A stretch of 64,000 nucleotides of DNA from an uncultured Collinsella sp. Lineage in GTDB: Bacteria > Actinomycetota > Coriobacteriia > Coriobacteriales > Coriobacteriaceae. The stretch covers positions 62,001 to 126,000 of the forward strand of contig CAKUGR010000005.1 in the NCBI GenBank assembly GCA_934654775.1, written 5' to 3'. Each line of letters begins with the position of its first letter. The first letter of the stretch is position 1. The notes below the pieces were generated by a model. That model was not told where the DNA came from. It saw only the letters and a list, made by a program, of their open reading frames with translations, and searched no databases. Positions 52,725-61,994 of the stretch are shown here, piece after piece. The position numbers and the translations under genes are program-made.

Positions 52725-54383
52725 CTAAACCTCCTTATCTCTTGGTTCGTCCCCTTCAAGCGGCAGAGACTTTTTTAGGGCGGTGTTGAGCATCGCCTTG
52801 GCTCGCGATGCCGTCATCCACCCGTTTACCTTGCTTGTTTTCATAGGAGCTCCAACGATTGCCTCTGGGCCAACCTCGCGAAGAAGGGCACTGGCATTTG
52901 CTTCGATAATCGCGCGGGCAGTGCGGCGCCACCGCTTCCGTTCGACTTCCGCGTTGCTGCTCTCGTTAAGGCCGGCAAGCCATTGACGAAACGGCGAATC
53001 AATCTCAAAGAAAGCCCGCGCCTTCGCTTTCTCTCTTGCGCTCCTAAGCTCGTTTTCCCCGCTTCCGCCAGACGCTACACAGAGGTTTGCGGCAAGGGTA
53101 CCCAAGGCAAAAACCGCGTCCGACGTTGAAGAAGCAAGGCTTTTGGCAAGAGCAGCCAGGTCTTTCCCTTCGCTTGACAGGAGAAATGCACTCAACTCAA
53201 CCGTGTCATTGATGACATTGGAGACGACTGAGTTTTGTGTACCATACTCCATTCCAATCGCGTGGACTTGAATAAGCGCATTATCGAGCTGACATCCCGC
53301 ATCTCTGCTCGCAAGATAAGAGACCCAACCTTTCAGCCCGGACCCAAGAATGGTTGAGTCCGCTTCTGGCGAACTTACGCCAAACACGGAATCGAGACCT
53401 CGCCAGAGGGCTCTTCTGGGCTGATGCATCTTGGGCAGGTAAACTAGAGGCAATTTCAACTGTCTTTCCTGGTTCGGGCTACGCCTCCATGCCGTCATGG
53501 GTTCATAGCCCTGACGGTTAATCTGCACCAGCTTGTCGCCGTTCGTCAAAACCACGGCAACCACGTAGTCGCCCTCAGGAATCAAACGAATTCTTCGAGC
53601 TTGCCACGTGTAAAGATCAAGCCTACCAGTCGGAGTAAGGTCATCAACTCCAGCGGGTGCTGTCGTCTTCTCCCAACAAGGCAAATCATTGTCCGAAAAC
53701 AGCTCATTTATCTCATCGCTGCAGAGAATAGTATTAAGCAAGAGGGTTTCTTTAAGCGAAGGGCCCTCAAAACACAACCCTCCTAAACAGCCCGACCATC
53801 CGGTACCAATTGGATAGCTCTTCCCTTTCTTAACGCGCACATCGCCAACCGTTCCGCTTTTAATTCCAGCAGTATCAAAAGCGTGAACGTGAATAAGCCA
53901 GCGCGCGGATTCCGAGAAAGTCAGACGATCCGCCCCCTCGCCTGATCGAAGCGAAAAGAGCGCATCCCCATCCGGTATGTCCGCGATCACCTTTCTTATT
54001 TCAGAGAACTCGTTCTTTGCCGTATGCAGACCAGCGACCTGCATAAAAGGCTGTTCCTCGTCAAACAGATCGAAACGATGGTGCCACTCGTCGAGGTATT
54101 CATGAATCTGGTCGATGGGCAGTTCGTGCGCACGCCATAGGCGCCCCCAAACCTCCGCTGGAACGTCGTCATCGTCGAGCGTCGGAGAAATTGCTCTTTG
54201 CAGCACTGCCAACAAAACGCGCAGAATCGCAAAATCCTGTGTGGGTAAATCGTTAGCCAAGCACTTGATGCTTGACGCTTGCTCAAATAGCTCGAGCAGT
54301 GACACCTCGCGCGTCGCCCCGTCCAAATCGCGAACGCAGATCCATGGTTCGTCCACGAGGTTAAAACTCACATTCTGGCTCAT
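52725..54383 (-). CDS. cse1: Cse1 (CasA/Cas8e) large Cascade subunit
   Basis: 552 residues. Recognises the PAM and recruits Cas3. FNLVDEPWICVRDLDG at the N-terminus and the mid-protein PIGTGWSGCLGGL are family marks. It overlaps the cas3 stop by 4 bp. The C-terminal four-helix bundle is present (KAKARAFFEIDSPFRQWL onward). Confidence 0.94.
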   Translation of the reverse strand: MSQNVSFNLVDEPWICVRDLDGATREVSLLELFEQASSIKCLANDLPTQDFAILRVLLAVLQRAISPTLDDDDVPAEVWGRLWRAHELPIDQIHEYLDEWHHRFDLFDEEQPFMQVAGLHTAKNEFSEIRKVIADIPDGDALFSLRSGEGADRLTFSESARWLIHVHAFDTAGIKSGTVGDVRVKKGKSYPIGTGWSGCLGGLCFEGPSLKETLLLNTILCSDEINELFSDNDLPCWEKTTAPAGVDDLTPTGRLDLYTWQARRIRLIPEGDYVVAVVLTNGDKLVQINRQGYEPMTAWRRSPNQERQLKLPLVYLPKMHQPRRALWRGLDSVFGVSSPEADSTILGSGLKGWVSYLASRDAGCQLDNALIQVHAIGMEYGTQNSVVSNVINDTVELSAFLLSSEGKDLAALAKSLASSTSDAVFALGTLAANLCVASGGSGENELRSAREKAKARAFFEIDSPFRQWLAGLNESSNAEVERKRWRRTARAIIEANASALLREVGPEAIVGAPMKTSKVNGWMTASRAKAMLNTALKKSLPLEGDEPRDKEV

Positions 54384-57325
54384 TGCGCATCTCCTTTCTT
54401 CCTTGCTGTTTCAACAAGTTCAAGCCCAGCCTTACGCGAATAGCGCATGCGATAGATAGCATCTTTCGTTTCTATCACCGTATCTAGGTTTGAATCAAAC
54501 GCCAAAACCAGTTGGCCTTGAAGCCATCTTGACTCTTGCCATCTGAGCGCCTGAGATTTGGTCTCCAGGGCATCAATTACCTGCTCAGACGATAGCCAGA
54601 ATGGCAGGCTTACGGTGCAACTCGCCGCAAGGCGGGCAACCTCATCGTCAGGTGCTTCACTTCCATCCCCCAAATAGCCCTGACATGGACGGCCCCCCTT
54701 TATGTCGGTGACCCAGGGAAGCAGCGTGAAACCGTCGTTGCTTGCTTGGACCGCAATAACCTCAACCGTGTCACCAGAATCGCGAACGGCAGCGCGTGCT
54801 TTTGTCTCGTCTATAAGCGAGAAGGTTTCATTCAGCCAGCCAATAAGACTTTGCGTCCCCTTCTGTGGCTTGCTCAGAAGCCAGGCATTTGCCTTGAGCT
54901 GCTTGTCCTCTTTTGTCTTCTCCAGTTCTTCTTCCGCACTTCGTAAAGCATGGACCCATTCCGGTGCCGCACCTGCATCGCACAGCTCTTCCGCTGCAAC
55001 GCTTCGCGAATACGTCTGCTCGACAAGGCCCGCAATATCATGAGGCAGATTGACCATAGCCGTCCCCTCATCAGTGCTCTTTGCCCTCAACGAAAGCAGG
55101 CTGCGCAAAAGCATCGCAGGGTGATAGACCTTCTCTATACCCCTATTCACCTTAGGCGGAGCGGTCGCCCAGTCCTCGATGCCCGTGATAAAACAACGTG
55201 CTTGCCTGAGCTTTTCCGGACGCTGCCTCTGATTTTCCCCGCGTTCATGGCGGTGTAGGCGCCCCATTCGCTGCAGCAAAAGGTCGATAGGGGCTATATC
55301 GGTGATCATTACGTCAAAATCAATGTCGAGGGATTGCTCGATCACCTGCGTACCCACCACGATGAGCTTACTGGGCCTGTCGGCAGGGTCGGGACCAAGC
55401 AGTCGCAGCAGTTCCGCATCATTTTCCATGCGGTCGACGGCAATAAAGCGCGAATGGACGAGCTTTACGCACGAATCGCCAAAGGCAGTCTTCAACCGCT
55501 CGTAGGAACTTTGGGCACGGGAAACAGTGTCTCGTAACACGCACGCGCAACCACCATCGGACAATAAGTCCTCCAATTGTGCAACCAGCGTAGCATCGTC
55601 GTCTTCCAATCGTTCGACAATAACGTTTGTTCCGATCGAAGGGCCATCGCATGCTCGGTACATGCTATCGTCTAGCGCTCCATTTCGGGTTGCCGTTGTA
55701 ACGAGCGGGTACGACGGCAATCCCGATGCTTTACGAGGAGCTTCCGGAATATCTTTCCGCTTTGATGCGCGACGAGTGGATTTTCTATCCCTACCCCGAT
55801 AGGCACGGATAAGCTCGTTGCGGCGCTCAGCGGGAAGCGTTGCCGAAAGCAGTATGGTCGGCACGCCATAAGCGCCAAGCCACGTGAGCACACGGTCAAG
55901 ATAGACATTCATGTAGGCATCGTAGGCATGAACCTCATCGATTATGACAACTTTTCCGGCAAGGCCCAAGTGCCCAAGCTGCACGTGACGCGCCTTAAGC
56001 GCCGCCATAAGCAGCTGATCGACCGTGCCCACAACAAATGACGACAGAAGACCACGCTTCCTTCCGCCAAACCACTGATGCGCTGTCACATCTTCCTCAA
56101 CGCTCTTTTTCGCGTCGTCCCCCATCCAAGTGCGTCCCCAGCTTCGCAGGCTGTCGTAGTCCGGGTTCAAAGCCGCCTTGCTATGCAAAAGTTGCATCGA
56201 CTGCGTACTGCGGCCCCGCGAATCAGGAACGCACTCGAGCCAATCTTTAACGCGCTTGAACATCGCGTTGGAAGTTGCCATTGTCGGCAGAAGATAGGCG
56301 ATTCCCCCTGCCCCGGTTTTCGGAGCCATAATCTCTGAGCACATCAGTGCGGCCTCTGTTTTGCCGTTGCCCATGGGCGCTTCGATAATGAGTAGCCCTG
56401 CGCCGTCCATGTCGGATGCCGCCTGCATCGCCTGCTCCTGCGCTGGACGCAAGCTCGCATCCTCAGGAAGACCAATAAAGCGGTGATGAAACAGCTCTTG
56501 TCCCTCTTCCTTTACCGGCATCGCCTGCCACGCCGCGGGCAACGCCAGCGAAGCCCATGCGGCATCGGTGCGCTTGATAAATTCGTCGTAAGAGCCGATG
56601 CAAGAGTCAAGAGGGAACAGATCTGAATTTGAGGCAATCCAATCGGCAACGATAACCAGCGCAGAGACGAGTGCTTGTTCTGGTTGAGGAACAGGTGACG
56701 AGCTAAAGACACTCTCGAACTTCGCCATCCCCGACTCCTCAAACATCCAGCCAAGAAGCTCCTCTTGGACGGCACGCCAATCGTCATCGCCCAAGTTCTC
56801 GTTGGGAAAATTACGCGATGCGCTCGTTATGCCGTCGAGCACGCTATCGGACGAAGGTGTGGTTCCATGATGCGTTCCCAGAATGCACCCGAATGTCCAC
56901 GAGCAGTCCCAACCGCGTCCATCGAGCCAATCTTCGAGGATCACCTCACTCATGAAGGCGTGCGATGGAGGGTGGTTCATCATGCGGGGGCTCGGAACCT
57001 GAAGCCCCGCTTGTTCAACAAGTTCTGCCCGCTCCGAGACCTTGTACTGGAAGCCTGGCGTCGCCTTGCCAATGTCGTGGATACCAGCAAGCCAGGTAAC
57101 GAGTGCCGCCGTTGCAGAGTCGTCACAGCCAAATGCGTTCACGATTTGGTGCTTGACAGATTCCGCCAGCCATTCGTTCCAAAGCTTGCGCGCAACACCC
57201 GCAGAATCGGCCATATGAACATAAAGAGGCGACCACAGGTTACGCTCTTCCGCGCCGCCCGTTTTTGCCCATAGTGCACGGGCCCGTGAGCTTATGGGAA
57301 TAGAGTCCATCATGGTCTTTTGCAT
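54380..57325 (-). CDS. cas3: Cas3 HD nuclease-helicase
   Basis: 981 residues. The N-terminal HD nuclease has GIHDIGKATPGFQ and the downstream HPPSHAFMSE histidines. The SF2 helicase follows with APMGNGKTEAAL (Walker A), VIIDEVHAYDAYM (DEVH box), LLSATLP (motif III) and a C-terminal RMGRLHRHERG (motif VI). It unwinds and degrades Cascade-bound DNA. GGGAGAG lies before the ATG. It is the first gene of the operon; a palindrome (57420-57446) lies about 95 bp upstream. Gene order cas3-cse1-cse2-cas7-cas5-cas6e-cas1-cas2 is canonical I-E. Confidence 0.96.
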   Translation of the reverse strand: MQKTMMDSIPISSRARALWAKTGGAEERNLWSPLYVHMADSAGVARKLWNEWLAESVKHQIVNAFGCDDSATAALVTWLAGIHDIGKATPGFQYKVSERAELVEQAGLQVPSPRMMNHPPSHAFMSEVILEDWLDGRGWDCSWTFGCILGTHHGTTPSSDSVLDGITSASRNFPNENLGDDDWRAVQEELLGWMFEESGMAKFESVFSSSPVPQPEQALVSALVIVADWIASNSDLFPLDSCIGSYDEFIKRTDAAWASLALPAAWQAMPVKEEGQELFHHRFIGLPEDASLRPAQEQAMQAASDMDGAGLLIIEAPMGNGKTEAALMCSEIMAPKTGAGGIAYLLPTMATSNAMFKRVKDWLECVPDSRGRSTQSMQLLHSKAALNPDYDSLRSWGRTWMGDDAKKSVEEDVTAHQWFGGRKRGLLSSFVVGTVDQLLMAALKARHVQLGHLGLAGKVVIIDEVHAYDAYMNVYLDRVLTWLGAYGVPTILLSATLPAERRNELIRAYRGRDRKSTRRASKRKDIPEAPRKASGLPSYPLVTTATRNGALDDSMYRACDGPSIGTNVIVERLEDDDATLVAQLEDLLSDGGCACVLRDTVSRAQSSYERLKTAFGDSCVKLVHSRFIAVDRMENDAELLRLLGPDPADRPSKLIVVGTQVIEQSLDIDFDVMITDIAPIDLLLQRMGRLHRHERGENQRQRPEKLRQARCFITGIEDWATAPPKVNRGIEKVYHPAMLLRSLLSLRAKSTDEGTAMVNLPHDIAGLVEQTYSRSVAAEELCDAGAAPEWVHALRSAEEELEKTKEDKQLKANAWLLSKPQKGTQSLIGWLNETFSLIDETKARAAVRDSGDTVEVIAVQASNDGFTLLPWVTDIKGGRPCQGYLGDGSEAPDDEVARLAASCTVSLPFWLSSEQVIDALETKSQALRWQESRWLQGQLVLAFDSNLDTVIETKDAIYRMRYSRKAGLELVETARKKGDAQ

Positions 57326-57419
57326 TACTCTCCCATCCGCTTCTTCCTAGAACCCGAGAGGCTGGAAACGCCTTACGATTAGACTACTACCGCGGGCGGA
57401 CATTTTTTAATAGCTATCG

Positions 57420-57446
57420 GCAAACGTAATGTTGCCCAACGTTTGC
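57420..57446 (-). promoter_or_regulatory. Palindrome in the cas operon promoter region
   Basis: GCAAACGT and ACGTTTGC separated by 11 nt, upstream of a TATTAA that may be the -10 box. The symmetry fits a repressor site for the cas operon. No regulator gene is nearby. Confidence 0.4.
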
Positions 57447-57496
57447 GCTGTGAGCATGAGCGTTTAATGGAGCGCCCACGTGCTTTGTCGTCGCAT

Positions 57497-57534
57497 AAAA
57501 ACGGGGCGGCCCGCACTCCTGCGAGCTGCCCCGT
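57497..57534 (-). terminator. Rho-independent terminator of the zinc-ribbon gene
   Basis: On the minus strand ACGGGGC pairs with GCCCCGT through a GC-rich stem, followed by TTTTATG. It lies 43 bp beyond the gene at 57577. Confidence 0.8.
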
Positions 57535-57576
57535 AGCCCTAACCTTCAAGTTACAGCACCAACCGGCACCGCTCCC

Positions 57577-58914
57577 CTACTTCCCAAATAGCGCAGCGAA
57601 CAAGCCCTTGCGTTTGGGCTTCTCCTCTCGGTAGGAACCCTCGGCAGTTGCTGCCACCTGCCGCGGCTGTTCGCCGCCTCCACGGCGCACGATCTGGTAT
57701 AGGAAGGGCGATTTGACGTATTTGACCTCGATGGGCATGGCGTGCACGGTGCTTTCGCTCGACAGCAGCACGCTGGGATTGAGCGGCGCCACGATATGCG
57801 TCTCGCGCTTGTCGCTAAACACAACCGCGGCCGCGCGACCCGTCTGGCCGTTCACGGCGATGCGCACCTGCTCGCCGTCGCGGCTGTCCGTCGCCGGGCG
57901 GTCAACAAAGTAGACCGGCACCATCACCAGACCATCCTTGTGCTTGCGGGCCTTGCGCGCCCACGTGCGGATGCTCTTTTTATTGAGCCCCAGGGTCGCC
58001 TCGGCATCGTTGCCCGCAACGTCGAGCGCTAGCTTATCAATGACCACCTGGTCCTTGGTGGACGCGTCGACCGAGACGACGCGGAAGTCGCCTTCCTGCA
58101 TGGCGGGATCGAACGGCCCCACCTTGCCGAAGTCCCACGGCTCCAAAATACCCATAAGACGAACGTCCAGGTAGTTGGCCCTGGGATATGCCCAATCGAG
58201 CACCTCGTAGTACACCAGGGTCTCCTTGCTCAGGCCCTTGCCCGGGAAGGACGCCATCATGCGCAGGTCCGCCAGCGCCATGGGGAAATAGAAGAGCATC
58301 ATGTCGTTTTGGATCGCATCTTCCGCGTCGTGCCCGACAAAGGCATCTGGATACTGGCGCACCAGCTGCAGGGCGTTGGCACGCGCTTGCTGTGGCGAAA
58401 TCTCACACGGAATGCCCTGCTCGGGAACATACTCGGCACCCACGCCCATGGTCAGACGCTTGCTAAACGTGCCAGGTTTGAGCAAGTCCGCGACGCCAAT
58501 CTTGTTCCCGCACGACGGGCACTCAAACACGCGCTGGGTTGACTCGCCCTCAAAGGACGCACCGCAGAAGGGGCAGGGAATGCTCACGTGCGTCGCCTCT
58601 TGGAACTCCTGCGCCGTCCCGCGGTCCTCCCACAGCAGATGCTCCAAAACCGATTGATTGCGCCAGTGCGAATTGAAGAAATACCAGTCCGGGTCCTCCG
58701 GGCGCTCGAGCTGCGACACATGCGTGAGCTTGAGCAACCCGTCAACCACCGTCAGCGGTGTATGGCGAATGCCCAGAGCACTCTTGGGCTCCCCGGCGTC
58801 CGCTTGCCATGGAATAACCGTTCCGCAATAGGCACATTCAAAGCTGCGCTTTGCCTGGTGCGAATACATGGGGCCGCCGCAGTTTTGGCATTTAATGGCA
58901 AACATCTCGTCCAT
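57577..58914 (-). CDS. Double zinc-ribbon protein
   Basis: 445 residues, predicted cytosolic. Two zinc ribbons: CQNCGG..CAYCG (near residues 9-30) and CPFCGA..CPSCG (near 115-140). After these comes a large domain with SWIM-like or TFIIB-ribbon-associated conserved stretches (MMLFYFPMALADLRMM, LVYYEVLDWAYPRANY, DLLKPGTFSKRL). The C-terminus is basic (KPKRKGLFAALFGK). The ATG at 58914 follows GGAGGA. No catalytic motif was recognised; perhaps a nucleic-acid- or protein-binding factor. Confidence 0.65.
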   Translation of the reverse strand: MDEMFAIKCQNCGGPMYSHQAKRSFECAYCGTVIPWQADAGEPKSALGIRHTPLTVVDGLLKLTHVSQLERPEDPDWYFFNSHWRNQSVLEHLLWEDRGTAQEFQEATHVSIPCPFCGASFEGESTQRVFECPSCGNKIGVADLLKPGTFSKRLTMGVGAEYVPEQGIPCEISPQQARANALQLVRQYPDAFVGHDAEDAIQNDMMLFYFPMALADLRMMASFPGKGLSKETLVYYEVLDWAYPRANYLDVRLMGILEPWDFGKVGPFDPAMQEGDFRVVSVDASTKDQVVIDKLALDVAGNDAEATLGLNKKSIRTWARKARKHKDGLVMVPVYFVDRPATDSRDGEQVRIAVNGQTGRAAAVVFSDKRETHIVAPLNPSVLLSSESTVHAMPIEVKYVKSPFLYQIVRRGGGEQPRQVAATAEGSYREEKPKRKGLFAALFGK

Positions 58915-59176
58915 GGAAACGTCCTCCTTTGCACAGGGGCTGTCGACATTAAGTATGTCGAGCAAATCGGCGCGTGCCCATACCCATGTGGCCCAAAATG
59001 GAGCACTCGCACGGACGAGAAGGCGCAGCGGGCTCTAAGCCATGCGGGCAACCGCCCCCCTCCGCCCCGTGCCCGTTAGCATCGGCAGACCATTGCTGCA
59101 TTTTCTGAGCATCGGCACACGGCGCGTCCGTGCGAGCTACACTATCCCCTTAAACATGATTGTGAGGACGACCGCT

Positions 59177-60358
59177 ATGCTATTTGTAAATCGGCTGGTA
59201 CATACGCTTGTTCCCGGCAGCGAAAGCGAGCCGGTCGACACCTCCTGCCGCACCAACGCCGGCTTTGCCGCAAGCCTCATCTGCATCGGCTTCAACATCG
59301 CCCTGTGCCTGGCCAAAGGCATCGCAGGCCTACTCGCGGGCTCCGTGTCGCTTGTCGCCGACGCTTTCAACAACCTCTCCGATGCCTCGAGCAACATCGT
59401 GAGCCTGCTCGGATTCCGCCTTGCCAGCCGCCCGGCCGACGAAGGGCACCCCTACGGCCACGGCCGCTACGAGTACCTGGCCGGTCTGTTTGTCGCCGTC
59501 CTCGTTTGCGCCGTCGGCATCAACCTGATCTTGGAGTCGGTCACCAAGATCATCAAGCCCTCCCCCACCGCGTATTCGGCGCTGTCCGTGGCCGCCCTTA
59601 TCCTGTCCATGCTCGTCAAGTTTTGGATGGCGGCGTTCAACCGCACGCTGGGCAACCGCATCGACTCCGAGACGCTCATCGCCACGGCGCAGGACTCCAA
59701 AAACGACGTCATCACCTCGGGCTCGGTTCTGGCGGCGGCGCTCATTTCACAGACGACCGGCTTTGACCTCGATGGCTGGGCAGGCTTGGGCGTAGGCATC
59801 TTCATCTGCATCAGTGGCATGGGCCTGGTGCGCGATGCCATCAGCCCGCTGTTGGGACAAGCGCCCGATCCCAGGCTCGTCCAGGAAATCCGCGACAAGA
59901 TCATGTCGTATCCGCAGGTTCTGGGCACGCACGACCTGATGGTGCACGACTACGGCCCCGGTCGCCAATTTGCCAGCGCCCACGTGGAGATGCCCGGCGA
60001 GGGCGATGCCTTTGAGCACCACGAGATCCTGGATACCATCGAGCACGACATCAAGCGCCAGATGGGCATCGATATCACGCTGCACTGCGACCCCATCGCC
60101 ACAACCGGCGACGACCTGCGCGGCTGGGTCAAACGCGGCATCATGCAAATCGACCCCGCACTCTCCATCCACGACCTGCACGAGCACGACGGCTTCGTCT
60201 CGTTTGACCTGGTGCGCCCCGACGGCTTTGACATATCCGACGAGGAACTGCTGGAGCTCGTCACGCGCATCGTGCACGAGCGCCGGCCCGATGCCTCGTG
60301 CGTCGTCACGTTTGACTCGGGCTTTAGCTCGCCCGACCGCCCAGCCGAGCAGCTGTAG
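59177..60358 (+). CDS. Cation diffusion facilitator (CDF) metal exporter
   Basis: 393 residues. Six transmembrane helices and the CDF metal sites: VADAFNNLSDASSN (helix 2) and TAQDSKNDVITSG (helix 5), with HPYGHGRYEY in the first loop. The cytosolic C-terminus has a ZT-dimerisation-like domain and a further extension of about 90 residues (DISDEELLELVTRIV). Likely exports Zn, Mn or Fe. The ATG at 59177 has GAGGA 8 nt upstream. Convergent with the next gene; 12 bp separate their stops. Confidence 0.88.
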   Translation: MLFVNRLVHTLVPGSESEPVDTSCRTNAGFAASLICIGFNIALCLAKGIAGLLAGSVSLVADAFNNLSDASSNIVSLLGFRLASRPADEGHPYGHGRYEYLAGLFVAVLVCAVGINLILESVTKIIKPSPTAYSALSVAALILSMLVKFWMAAFNRTLGNRIDSETLIATAQDSKNDVITSGSVLAAALISQTTGFDLDGWAGLGVGIFICISGMGLVRDAISPLLGQAPDPRLVQEIRDKIMSYPQVLGTHDLMVHDYGPGRQFASAHVEMPGEGDAFEHHEILDTIEHDIKRQMGIDITLHCDPIATTGDDLRGWVKRGIMQIDPALSIHDLHEHDGFVSFDLVRPDGFDISDEELLELVTRIVHERRPDASCVVTFDSGFSSPDRPAEQL

Positions 60359-60370
60359 CCCGCTTAGCTG

Positions 60371-61327
60371 TTAATTGCCCTGCGCGCCCGAAATGCCGTT
60401 TTGCAGGGTGTCCCAGGCGTTCGTTGCCATATCGCCCAGGTTTTGCGCGGTGTCACCGAGATTCTGGGCCGTGTCGCCCAGCTGCTGAGCTTTATCACCC
60501 AACTCCTGCGCCTTGTTGCTCAGGTCCTCCAGCGTGTTGGAGCTCGAGCTGTCCGTACCGCCCTGCTCGCTGGACGCGTTGCCCGACGAGTTGCCCTTGT
60601 GCGTTAGCTGGATCTCGAGACTGCCATTGTCGTTGTAGTAGGCAGAAGTAACGACCCAATTGGCATCGACGACAGGCGTTGAGCCGTCGTCAGTCAGGAT
60701 CACGGCGTTCGAAAGGTCGGCCCCACGCGACTTGAGGAGCTTCTTGGCGTTGGACCAGTACTGCCCCGGGATATCGCTCAGGTCGACGGCGGCAGACCGG
60801 GTGGACTCAGCCTGCTCGGCCTGCGTGTCGGTCGAGGCTCCTCGCTTGTTGAGCATGCCCGACACGATGGCAAATACCACCGACAGGGCAAAGAAGATCG
60901 CCAGCACAATAAGGATCTTCTTAATCACACCCGCCGAACGCGAAGGCTTCTTCTCCTCATCCTCACCGTACTGCGGAATCGACTTGGGGTACTCGCGATA
61001 CGGCTCGCGCGCGTAGGGATCGCGCGACTCATAGCGAGGCTGCGACGTACGCGGCATATACGTCGTCTGCTGAGGTTGCGGAATGGGGTTCTGCAGCAGG
61101 TCATCATAAGGGTCTGCCGCCGCGTTGCCGTAAGGGTTCTGCGACGAGCCACCAAACGGGTCCTGCGGTGCGTTTCCGTAGTTCACAACGCGTGTGGGAT
61201 CGGCAGAAACCCGTGTTGCATCGGGAGCGGCGTAGCCGGGATTCGGCACAACGCGGGTCGTATCGGCGCCATTGCCCGTCCGCGGGGAGCCGTAGCCGCC
61301 CATTACGGTCGTCTTGTCCTGGTCCAT
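60371..61327 (-). CDS. Single-TM protein with disordered N-terminus
   Basis: 318 residues. A long Pro/Tyr/Asn-rich cytoplasmic N-terminus (1-130) with two TRVV-type motifs (DTTRVV, DPTRVV) leads to one membrane helix (ILIVLAIFFALSVVFAIVSGML). An extracytoplasmic domain (VDLSDIPGQYWSNAKKLLKS onward) and a C-terminal tandem of short LGDTAQN-type heptads follow, which suggests a coiled coil. TRVV motifs are often phosphorylated in FHA/PknB systems; this is a guess. Function unknown. Confidence 0.65.
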   Translation of the reverse strand: MDQDKTTVMGGYGSPRTGNGADTTRVVPNPGYAAPDATRVSADPTRVVNYGNAPQDPFGGSSQNPYGNAAADPYDDLLQNPIPQPQQTTYMPRTSQPRYESRDPYAREPYREYPKSIPQYGEDEEKKPSRSAGVIKKILIVLAIFFALSVVFAIVSGMLNKRGASTDTQAEQAESTRSAAVDLSDIPGQYWSNAKKLLKSRGADLSNAVILTDDGSTPVVDANWVVTSAYYNDNGSLEIQLTHKGNSSGNASSEQGGTDSSSSNTLEDLSNKAQELGDKAQQLGDTAQNLGDTAQNLGDMATNAWDTLQNGISGAQGN

Positions 61328-61464
61328 GCAACGATTCCTTTCCGTCGCCCGTAAGCATCAAGTTATCCATGCATTCTACCCGCGCAAAAGCCTATGATGG
61401 GCAAAGCCCGCCGGTATCTACAAGACATGCGCGGCCGACGGTCATAAGCGAATCGAGGAACGTC

Positions 61465-61701
61465 ATGGCAAAAAGCAAGCTCATCAAGGACACGACACGC
61501 GCCGAGCGCGAGGAGATCATCAAGCTGGCGCTCGCGGGCTGCGGAAACGGCAGCTGCGACAACTGCGGTAGCTGCAGCCTGGGAGCCGGCGACCCGTATG
61601 GCACCTACCAGCCCTACATTGATGGCGAGATGGAAATCGCCGACATCAACATGATGGTCGCCGAGCGCAACGCCAAACTCTTCGGCCTCCAGCGCAGTTA
61701 A
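61465..61701 (+). CDS. Small Cys-rich protein
   Basis: 78 residues. CGNGSCDNCGSCSLG carries four Cys in a C-x4-C-x2-C-x2-C pattern, suitable for a metal or Fe-S cluster. An N-terminal basic helix (KSKLIKDTTRAEREEIIKLA) and a C-terminal helix (ADINMMVAERNAKLF) flank it. GAGGAA precedes the ATG. Divergent from the TM protein. No family recognised. Confidence 0.65.
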   Translation: MAKSKLIKDTTRAEREEIIKLALAGCGNGSCDNCGSCSLGAGDPYGTYQPYIDGEMEIADINMMVAERNAKLFGLQRS

Positions 61702-61735
61702 TACCTCCCCGCTTGGGTCGTGCACCACGAAATAC

Positions 61736-61871
61736 GCCCATCTACTACGTTTAACCCAAGGGTGCTAACCATAGCCAAATTTGCGTTAACAAAACCGCAG
61801 GTAAACGTTTTGCTGCATTGTTAAAAAACGCTCCATGGTCGGTCCAACCCGGGTAAACGTAGTAGATGGGC
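61736..61871. repeat. 136-bp inverted-repeat element
   Basis: Ends GCCCATCTACTACGTTTA (61736-61753) and the exact complement (61854-61871), in a convergent gap. The centre is AT-rich and includes the short inverted words GCGTTAAC and GTTAAAAAACGC. No gene inside. It resembles the other palindromic gap elements in outline but not in sequence. Confidence 0.7.
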
Positions 61872-61925
61872 GCTTTTCATGGCACGGCTGGCCCAGACGG
61901 TTTGTTTGTGGAGCCAATTGGCATC

Positions 61926-61969
61926 AAAAAGTCCCCGGCGATGCCATATCTAGCGTCACCGGGGACTTT
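61926..61969 (-). terminator. Rho-independent terminator of the right-edge gene
   Basis: On the minus strand AAGTCCCCGG pairs with CCGGGGACTT, followed by TTTGATG. Confidence 0.85.
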
Positions 61970-61994
61970 GCATTTTACTTCTCGCTGTCTTTCC

